From an uncultured Gemmatimonadota bacterium (GTDB taxonomy: Bacteria; Gemmatimonadota; Gemmatimonadetes; Longimicrobiales; Gaopeijiaceae), in the NCBI GenBank assembly GCA_938030915.1, contig CALHIO010000209.1, positions 1 to 8,112 of the forward strand: a stretch of DNA of 8,112 bases, read 5' to 3'. A program made the position numbers and the translations under genes. Shown one piece after another: positions 1 to 5,357 of the stretch. Positions within the stretch are counted from its first letter, which is position 1, and every line of letters begins with the position of its first letter. The notes under the pieces are model-generated. The model was not told the origin of the DNA. It ran no database searches and was given only the letters and a program-made list of their open reading frames with translations.

Positions 1-1
1 C

Positions 2-364
2 GCCCCACCCGACCCACACTGGATCGATCGGCCGGCCGGCCGGATCGCCGAGTTTCCCTCGACCACAGCCCGACTCCTGGGCCGGACGCTCCCTGCTTCG
101 GGAGGAGCGTATTTCCGCATCCTACCGCCCGCCCTCGTCTATCGCGGGCTTGGCCAGGCAAGCCGGAGAGGCCATCCGGGAATGTTCTACATCCATCCGT
201 GGGAGCTCGACGAGTGGGTCCCCGAGGTCGATGCACCGCGACTCCAGATGATCCGCACCTTCTTCGGTCGTACAAGGACGTGGGTGCGGATGGACACGAT
301 GCTTCGACGTCATTCGTTCGGTCCGATTCGACCTCGTTTCGAGGAGATGCTCCGCGAGGGCTAG
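2..364 (+). CDS. Polysaccharide deacetylase, PEP-CTERM/XrtA-locus type, C-terminal fragment (DUF3473)
   Basis: Partial gene: the 5' part lies beyond the left edge, leaving 120 codons and a TAG stop. The visible residues match the C-terminal DUF3473 region of polysaccharide deacetylases found in exosortase (XrtA) exopolysaccharide loci: an EFP motif at visible residues 17-19, SGGAYFRILP at 33-42, and the hallmark YIHPWELD at 63-70, followed by a basic tail. The missing N-terminal part should be the NodB-fold, metal-dependent deacetylase that removes N- or O-acetyl groups from a surface glycan; this is inferred from the family, since none of its metal ligands are in the window. The FemAB-like gene downstream belongs to the same kind of locus, which supports the call. 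The ATG at 182 is internal, because the frame is open and conserved back to the edge. The stop overlaps that of the convergent VanZ gene. Confidence 0.88.
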   Translation, partial: APPDPHWIDRPAGRIAEFPSTTARLLGRTLPASGGAYFRILPPALVYRGLGQASRRGHPGMFYIHPWELDEWVPEVDAPRLQMIRTFFGRTRTWVRMDTMLRRHSFGPIRPRFEEMLREG

Positions 365-1596
365 ATCGGCTCGGCGGTCGTCGACGTCTCGCCATTGAGC
401 CATCGACCGGCTGCTGCGCCACCGGCACCCAGCACGACACCGAGTAGTCCTGCGAGCGGTTCGACAATCCCAGGCAGGACCAGCGGGGTCACCGCAACAG
501 CGAGGGCCCCTCCTCCGAAGCCGATAGCCAGGCCCCATGCCCACCCGCGTCGCCCAACTGCCCAAAAACCGATCGGGCTGAAAAGGACCATGAGCCAAAG
601 CAGGTCGAGGGTGCGACGAAACGATTCGGGCGGCCCCTCCAGGTAGAGGAGCAGTCCCCACGTTCGACCGGGCGTCACCCCCGAGCCACACTGGTGGAGG
701 TCATTGATCTGCAGGCACAGCTCCCCTTCTCGGCGAGCGGCTATGAGCATCGTGTCGCCAGGCTGAACGTCGACCAGCCCGTCCAAGATGCGAACATCCG
801 GCGAGTCGAAGCGCATCGCCTTGCCCAACGTGCGCTCACGGTAGACCAGATCCTGCCGATGCGCGCCGAGTAACACGATCTCCTGACGGTTTCGGTCATA
901 GATGCTCAGGATGGGAGACACCGCCCTCGGTGCCTCCCCAACGACCACCGAACCGCGTAGTTCCCAGCCATCCTCCAGCAATCTTCGGTGAGGCGGCTCG
1001 GCCGGGAGTCGGTAGGAGGGGAAAGGCCGTCCAGACAGCGACGCGTCGAGGATGCGGCCGCTGTATTGCGGCATGTACCCAAGAGCCGGGGTCCACTGCC
1101 CCCAGTAATCGGCACCCGTTTGCCGGGGTGTCAGAAGGACGCCTCCGACAAGCAAGGAGACGGCCACGAATCCGGCCGCGCCGACGACCGCGCCCGGCCT
1201 CGGTGACACAATCCGCCGCTGAGCCGCTTGCCACAGTAATGCACCGACGAGCGCACCCGATGAATTCCAAAGCAGATCCGAGAGGCCTGCATGTCGGCCA
1301 GCCAGGAAGAGCTGACTCCCCTCGATCAAGACCGAGCCCACGAGTCCGCAGAGAAACGCAGCTCCGACCCCCCGACCTCTCGAAGCGATGAGGAAGCCAA
1401 GAGGGGCGAACATGACGACGTTGAGGACCGCGTCTGCCGAGCCTCGCGTTCCGCAGATCAGGCACCACTCCGTCAACTGGTCGAACCCGAGCCAGTTGCG
1501 TCTTCCCGGCCTGAGCGTGATCGAGGCGACAAGGCCGATCCACGCGAGAAACACGATCGGGCGCCACAACCTTTCAATGAGCGATCTGGCGGTCAT
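361..1596 (-). CDS. VanZ-family membrane protein with large extracytoplasmic insert (possible ConA-like domain)
   Basis: A 411-residue integral membrane protein. Residues 1-130 are a VanZ-like domain: hydrophobic segments near 13-28, 56-72, 77-95 and 106-125, with the family's polar signature E92..Q95, R101, D107, N111, G114 (IEGSQLFLAG, then RHAGLSDLLWNSSG). A further membrane segment lies at about 135-155. Residues 160-325 form a soluble region rich in beta-type sequence that resembles concanavalin A-like/LamG folds, and three hydrophobic segments follow at about 328-346, 350-372 and 376-398. VanZ is named for a teicoplanin-resistance protein, but its biochemical role is unknown, and family members are common in exopolysaccharide and exosortase loci. 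Cys pairs at 45/48 and 294/303 could form disulfides or bind a ligand. The start is the first ATG of the frame; no convincing Shine-Dalgarno precedes it. The gene is antisense to its neighbours on both sides. The VanZ call is strong; the insert's fold is a guess. Confidence 0.85.
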   Translation of the reverse strand: MTARSLIERLWRPIVFLAWIGLVASITLRPGRRNWLGFDQLTEWCLICGTRGSADAVLNVVMFAPLGFLIASRGRGVGAAFLCGLVGSVLIEGSQLFLAGRHAGLSDLLWNSSGALVGALLWQAAQRRIVSPRPGAVVGAAGFVAVSLLVGGVLLTPRQTGADYWGQWTPALGYMPQYSGRILDASLSGRPFPSYRLPAEPPHRRLLEDGWELRGSVVVGEAPRAVSPILSIYDRNRQEIVLLGAHRQDLVYRERTLGKAMRFDSPDVRILDGLVDVQPGDTMLIAARREGELCLQINDLHQCGSGVTPGRTWGLLLYLEGPPESFRRTLDLLWLMVLFSPIGFWAVGRRGWAWGLAIGFGGGALAVAVTPLVLPGIVEPLAGLLGVVLGAGGAAAGRWLNGETSTTAEPI

Positions 1597-1702
1597 CTTC
1601 GGGGCCGTCGGCCTCGCGGGTCGCGGAAGTTGGAAATCCTCGGATCTGGCTGGTCTGCCTCGCTACATTAACGCGTCCGCCCCTCTCGGGAGAACGCAAC
1701 GA
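1597..1702. promoter_or_regulatory. Divergent intergenic region between the VanZ and FemAB genes
   Basis: About 106 non-coding bases separate two divergently oriented starts, so promoters for both genes should lie here or partly inside the opposite coding region. It is the most AT-rich local stretch of an otherwise GC-rich window. A -10-like TACATT sits at 1664-1669 on the plus strand, and the same bases read TTAATG on the minus strand. I find no -35 box at a standard distance on either strand, and no clear inverted repeat for an operator. The promoter role rests on gene orientation, not on a recognised box. Confidence 0.35.
1688..1693 (+). promoter_or_regulatory. Ribosome binding site deciding the FemAB start
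   Basis: GGGAGA lies 9 bases before the GTG at 1703 and is the only Shine-Dalgarno-like purine run near the candidate starts. It favours GTG 1703 over GTG 1730 or ATG 1577. Starting at ATG 1577 would make the coding region overlap the 5' end of the VanZ gene. Confidence 0.5.
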
Positions 1703-2773
1703 GTGCCCAGTCCCGCGTCGGATCAGCCGGTGGAACCTCAGAGCTTCGAACTCGACGTCTCGCCCTTCCAAGGCGATGCGGCTTCATGGGATGCTCTCCT
1801 CACGAGCGCCGATGCGACATTCTGTCACCGGTACGGATGGAAATCGGTCTTCGAGCAGGCGCTCGGTCACGAAACCTTCTGGTTGGTGGCCCGAGACGAG
1901 TCCGAGACCGCGCACGGGGTCCTTCCCTTGACCCGGGTGAAGAGTCGGCTGTTCGGCGACTATCTCGTGTCGATGCCGTTCCTGAATTACGGCGGACCCG
2001 TCGGAAACCCCGCCGCTCAGCGGGCCCTCGCAGCGGAGGCCCAGAACATCGGCCGGGAGCTCGGGGTCGACCTGCTCGAACTCCGCACCCGACACATCAC
2101 GGAAGACTCGGATCTGTCGGTCAATGCGAGGAAGCTTACGGTGGTGAAGCAACTCCCAGCGGACCCGGAAGAGCTCTGGGAAAAAGGGATCAAGGCCAAG
2201 GTCCGTAGCCAGATCAGGCGCCCCATGAAGGAGGGGATGGAGGTCCGCTTCGGCCCAGAGCAGCTCGACGCGTTCTACGACGTGTTCTCGACCACGATGC
2301 GCGACCTGGGCACGCCCGTGCTCCCCCGTCGATTCTTCGACGTCATCCGCGCGGAGTTCGGATCCGACGTGATCTTCACCGCGGTGTATCTCGGCGATGA
2401 GCCCGTCGCTGCGGCGTGCGGCCTGGGATGGAACGACGAGTTCGAAATCACGTGGGCAGGATCGTCTCGCGAGCATGCCAAGAAGGCTCCGAACATGCTG
2501 CTATACTGGGGCTTGATGGAGGAGTGTGTCCGCCGCGGCTTCACGACCTTCAACTTCGGACGATGTTCGCCGGATTCCGGAACCCATCGATTCAAGAAGC
2601 AGTGGGGGTCCGAGGACGTACCGCTTCCGTGGCTTCAGTGGTCGCCTTCCGGCATGGTCGCGACACCGAATCCGGACAGCGTGAAATTCCGCTTGGCAAC
2701 GCGCGCGTGGCAGCGACTTCCCGTAGGCGTAGCCAACGTGATCGGTCCCCGCATCAGCCGTTCGCTCCCCTGA
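1703..2773 (+). CDS. FemAB-like acyl/aminoacyltransferase, PEP-CTERM (XrtA) system-associated
   Basis: A soluble protein of 356 residues, from a GTG start chosen for its upstream GGGAGA and because longer starts overlap the divergent VanZ gene. It has the double-GNAT layout of FemAB-related proteins: an N-terminal half with FCHRYGW (40-46) and NYGGPVG (95-101), a basic linker KAKVRSQIRRPMKEG (164-178), then a second half with FYDVFSTTMRDLGTPV (191-206) and the terminal signature FGRCSPDSGTHRFKKQWG (285-302). That signature, with its GxxRFKKxWG core, is typical of the FemAB subfamily encoded in exosortase/PEP-CTERM polysaccharide loci. FemA/B/X proteins proper transfer amino acids from aminoacyl-tRNA to peptidoglycan precursors; in this subfamily the acceptor is unproven and may be a glycan. 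No signal peptide or membrane segment is visible, so it should act in the cytoplasm. Only 4 bases separate it from the DegT-like gene, indicating one transcript. Confidence 0.9.
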   Translation: MPSPASDQPVEPQSFELDVSPFQGDAASWDALLTSADATFCHRYGWKSVFEQALGHETFWLVARDESETAHGVLPLTRVKSRLFGDYLVSMPFLNYGGPVGNPAAQRALAAEAQNIGRELGVDLLELRTRHITEDSDLSVNARKLTVVKQLPADPEELWEKGIKAKVRSQIRRPMKEGMEVRFGPEQLDAFYDVFSTTMRDLGTPVLPRRFFDVIRAEFGSDVIFTAVYLGDEPVAAACGLGWNDEFEITWAGSSREHAKKAPNMLLYWGLMEECVRRGFTTFNFGRCSPDSGTHRFKKQWGSEDVPLPWLQWSPSGMVATPNPDSVKFRLATRAWQRLPVGVANVIGPRISRSLP

Positions 2774-2777
2774 TCTC

Positions 2778-3956
2778 GTGGCCCGACACCTCCCCCCTGT
2801 CTACTCGCCCGTCGGCCTCGGCGCCATCGTCTCGTCCGTCTTTTCGAGAAGAGAATCCAGCCACACCCAACTCATCGGCCTGCTCGGCGACCACTTCGAT
2901 GCCGAGCATGCACTCCTGACGGGTAGCGGCACGCAGGCGCTCCAACTGGCCATCTCTGCTGCCCTCAGCGAAGGGGCCCCGGTGGCCCTTCCGGCCTACT
3001 CGTGCTTCGACCTGGTCTCCGCAGCAGTGGGCGCGCGCGCGCCGATCTCGTTCTATGACATCGACCCTCAGACACTCACGCCGGATCTCGACTCGCTCGA
3101 GAGGTGTGTATCCGAGGGCGCGCGGACGATCGTAGCCGGAAATCTCTATGGGTATCCCCTTCCCTGGTCCGAGCTACGGAAGATCGCCGCGCATCATGAC
3201 GCGATCCTGATCGAGGATGCGGCTCAGGGACTGGGATCGATCGGGCAGGGCACGCCCGCGGGCAAGGCTGGCCACTACACGGTACTGAGCTTCGGCCGAG
3301 GCAAGGGTTGGACGGGTGGGGGCGGCGGAGCCCTGCTCGTGGGTGGTGGCCTCGATGTGCCATCCCTTCCCCCAGGGACGGCCGTGAGCCGCCTGCGTCC
3401 TGCGGCTACGTCACTCGCCGCATGGCTCCTCGGTAGACCTTCGTTGTACGGAATTCCCGCCTCGATCCCGCAACTCGCTCTGGGGGAGACGGTCTACCAT
3501 CCGCCTCGTGCTCCAGGATCGATTTCGACGTTCTCGGCGGCTCTGGCCCGTCGAACCCGCGCCGCCTCAGTCGACGCCATCCCTCTCCGCCGGGAGCAGG
3601 CTCGGCGATGGGCGCAGGAGATACTCGATCGCGATCCGAACGGCGATCGAATCCTGCCCTGCCTGCCCATCGGCGACTTCGACTCGGCGTCTTCCCTGCG
3701 CTTCGCAGTCCGCCTGCAGGGAGCGGACCTGACTTCGGACACCTGGGACCGCCTGCGACGACACGGGGTGGAATCGGGCTACCCCGTCCCTCTTCCTCGC
3801 CTTCCCGAAGCCTGGGGCCTCTTCAAGGGTGACCCAACGGCCTTCCCGGGAGCCGAGGCGCTGTCCGCAAGTCTCGTCACCCTGCCCACGCACTCGTGGG
3901 TGCGCGACGTGGATCGGACGACGGTGCTCGACCTGCTGACGGGTTCCGCTTCCTAG
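2778..3956 (+). CDS. DegT/DnrJ/EryC1/StrS-family PLP-dependent enzyme (probable sugar aminotransferase)
   Basis: 392 residues, normal length for the family. The sequence shows the fold type I PLP landmarks in order: GSGTQALQLAI (49-59) for phosphate binding, IEDAAQGLGS (145-154) with Asp147 expected to pair with the pyridine nitrogen, and SFGRGKGWTGGGGGALL (171-187) with Lys176 as the likely Schiff-base lysine. The C-terminus carries the family's LPTHSWV segment. Family members usually transfer an amino group from glutamate or glutamine to a nucleotide-linked keto sugar; a few are dehydratases. With Lys176 present, aminotransfer is the simplest reading, but the substrate cannot be told from sequence. 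The start is a GTG 4 bases after the FemAB stop; no Shine-Dalgarno is visible, so translation probably depends on coupling, and homology-like sequence begins within the first ten residues. A (GC)6 run at 3031-3042 is inside the gene and the frame is intact. Confidence 0.9.
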   Translation: MARHLPPVYSPVGLGAIVSSVFSRRESSHTQLIGLLGDHFDAEHALLTGSGTQALQLAISAALSEGAPVALPAYSCFDLVSAAVGARAPISFYDIDPQTLTPDLDSLERCVSEGARTIVAGNLYGYPLPWSELRKIAAHHDAILIEDAAQGLGSIGQGTPAGKAGHYTVLSFGRGKGWTGGGGGALLVGGGLDVPSLPPGTAVSRLRPAATSLAAWLLGRPSLYGIPASIPQLALGETVYHPPRAPGSISTFSAALARRTRAASVDAIPLRREQARRWAQEILDRDPNGDRILPCLPIGDFDSASSLRFAVRLQGADLTSDTWDRLRRHGVESGYPVPLPRLPEAWGLFKGDPTAFPGAEALSASLVTLPTHSWVRDVDRTTVLDLLTGSAS

Positions 3957-3969
3957 CGCCCCCTCGCCC

Positions 3970-5355
3970 TCAGGAAATCGTCAGGAAGACGATCACCCCA
4001 TTGTTCACGACGTTCGGGTCGACCTCGGTCACGAGGCCCAGCGATTCAGCGATGTTGCCGATCAAGGCCGGCGTTCCGTCGCTGACCTCCATCCGGATCA
4101 CGAGTGTATCCACAGCACCGGCCGTCAGATCACCAATCGCCCACACCCCGGTCGCGTCATCGTACGATCCGGTCGTGGCGGTGGACGAGACGTAGGAGAG
4201 CGCCGTCGGGATCGTATCCTGCACCTCGAGCCCCCGAGCCGTGAACGGACCCACGTTCGCCGCAACGACCGTCACCTCCACCGTGTCCCCGAGGCTCGCC
4301 TGAACCGTATCGAGGGCAGCGGTCACGGATACGTCCGCGAGTCGTACTTCCAGGATGACGTCCGACGGAGCCCTTGGTAGCAGTCGCCAGCGCACCATAC
4401 CCGCATCATCAAACGGCGTCAGGAGACCCGAGGCCTGTCGGATGTTGAGGATCGTGTCGGGCCGCACCACCGAGGTGTTGAAGCCGAGGAAGTCTCGCAA
4501 CACGACCTCGATCGAATCCGGGCCATCCACCGCCCAGAAGCGGAAGTGACCGTCGACCGCAGTCGAGGTATCCGTGATTTCGACGTTCTCGATGCGAGCG
4601 AGTGCCGCGTCCAACGCGCCCCCCGCAGCCATCGCACCATCGGCGACCGACACATCGACGGGGGAGATGAGTTCGGCCTGCGGTACGAGTCGAAACGCGG
4701 TCACGTCGTCGAGGGCCACCCGACCGTTGTCGGTGACCACTCGACCCAGAACTCTCACGGAGTCTCCCGCATTGATTCCGATGCGCGCCATGTTCAGCGT
4801 CCGCAGGTACAGGGACTCTCCTTTCAGGTGAACCTGACCGGTCGGATCGAAGTTCAGCCGTGGGTTCAGCACGATCCCACTCGTGAACACCCGGTTCCCG
4901 ACGGTCGACGCGAGCGCCTCCTCGAGGGTCAGGATCGGGTACGACACCCCCACGTCGACGCGGGCGGTATCTCCTACCGAGACGGTCACCGGTGAGTCAT
5001 CGAGCACGGCCACGGAGTCCGACAGCGCAGCCGAATCGAGCGAGATCAGGTACGACCCGACCGGGACCTCGAAGAGCGTGAACACACCGAGGGAGTCGGT
5101 CGTCGCCCGATCCGCCACCTGACCCGTCGTCGCCGTCAGAAGAACGACGTCGACGCCGGCGATCGGGGTGTCCGCACCCGACAATCCGCCACTCGCATCG
5201 GTATCGAGGAAGGCCTGGCCGAACAGAACGCCAGCCCCTTCGATTTCGAGGAGGACGACGTCCGACGCATCGGAGCACGCCAGCGGAACCAGCAGCGTCG
5301 ACAGCACGATCAGAAGCGCGCGTCCCGCACGGGAAGAGGCCGACAGGTTCGCCAT
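3970..5355 (-). CDS. Secreted/lipid-anchored multidomain protein with C-terminal DUF11 domain
   Basis: 461 residues from the ATG at 5355, which stands 6 bases after GGGAGG. An in-frame ATG at 5358 and a TTG at 5361 are alternatives. The N-terminus is a signal peptide: basic residues, the hydrophobic run LLIVLSTLLVP, then LAC with Cys27 as a likely lipidation site. The lipobox (PLAC) is atypical, with Pro at -3, so simple secretion is also possible. Next comes a beta-rich SdrD-B/carboxypeptidase-regulatory-like module (about 40-125, GQAFLDTDASGGLSG then PIAGVDVVLL). A central region (about 130-330) contains SGIVLNPRL and GDSVRVLGRVVTDNG, suggesting an OB-like or similar beta domain. A clear DUF11 domain (about 340-461) has NVGPFTARGLEVQDTIP, GVWAIGDLTAG and a terminal DPNVVNN. 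There is no PEP-CTERM, LPXTG or Por-type sorting tail. It overlaps the TonB receptor gene and is probably its outer-membrane partner. The function is unknown. Confidence 0.82.
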   Translation of the reverse strand: MANLSASSRAGRALLIVLSTLLVPLACSDASDVVLLEIEGAGVLFGQAFLDTDASGGLSGADTPIAGVDVVLLTATTGQVADRATTDSLGVFTLFEVPVGSYLISLDSAALSDSVAVLDDSPVTVSVGDTARVDVGVSYPILTLEEALASTVGNRVFTSGIVLNPRLNFDPTGQVHLKGESLYLRTLNMARIGINAGDSVRVLGRVVTDNGRVALDDVTAFRLVPQAELISPVDVSVADGAMAAGGALDAALARIENVEITDTSTAVDGHFRFWAVDGPDSIEVVLRDFLGFNTSVVRPDTILNIRQASGLLTPFDDAGMVRWRLLPRAPSDVILEVRLADVSVTAALDTVQASLGDTVEVTVVAANVGPFTARGLEVQDTIPTALSYVSSTATTGSYDDATGVWAIGDLTAGAVDTLVIRMEVSDGTPALIGNIAESLGLVTEVDPNVVNNGVIVFLTIS

Positions 5356-5357
5356 CA

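Noticed and set aside
29..43. CCGG tetranucleotide run, considered as a repeat or regulatory palindrome
   Set aside because: It lies within in-frame deacetylase coding sequence (Arg-Pro-Ala-Gly-Arg) and is readily explained by GC-rich codon choice.
122..691. Minus-strand open frame of 189 codons
   Set aside because: It is antisense to the deacetylase end and out of frame with the VanZ gene on the same strand. Its translation is Arg/Pro-rich with no recognisable motif, as expected for a shadow in GC-rich DNA.
896..1567. Minus-strand open frame of 223 codons inside the VanZ gene
   Set aside because: It lies in another frame of the same strand. The VanZ frame has membrane segments and family signature residues, while this one is Arg-rich and featureless.
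1784..2476. Minus-strand open frame of 230 codons opposite FemAB
   Set aside because: FemAB has strong family motifs across the same bases; the antisense frame is a low-complexity charged translation.
3031..3042. (GC)6 run, considered as a slippage site or frameshift
   Set aside because: The PLP enzyme frame and its motifs continue intact on both sides, so there is no evidence of a frameshift.
3977..3993. Perfect 6-bp stem (ATCGTC/GACGAT) with a 5-base loop near the convergent stops, considered as a terminator
   Set aside because: It is short, lies within the last codons of the DUF11 protein and is not followed by a T-run in either direction.
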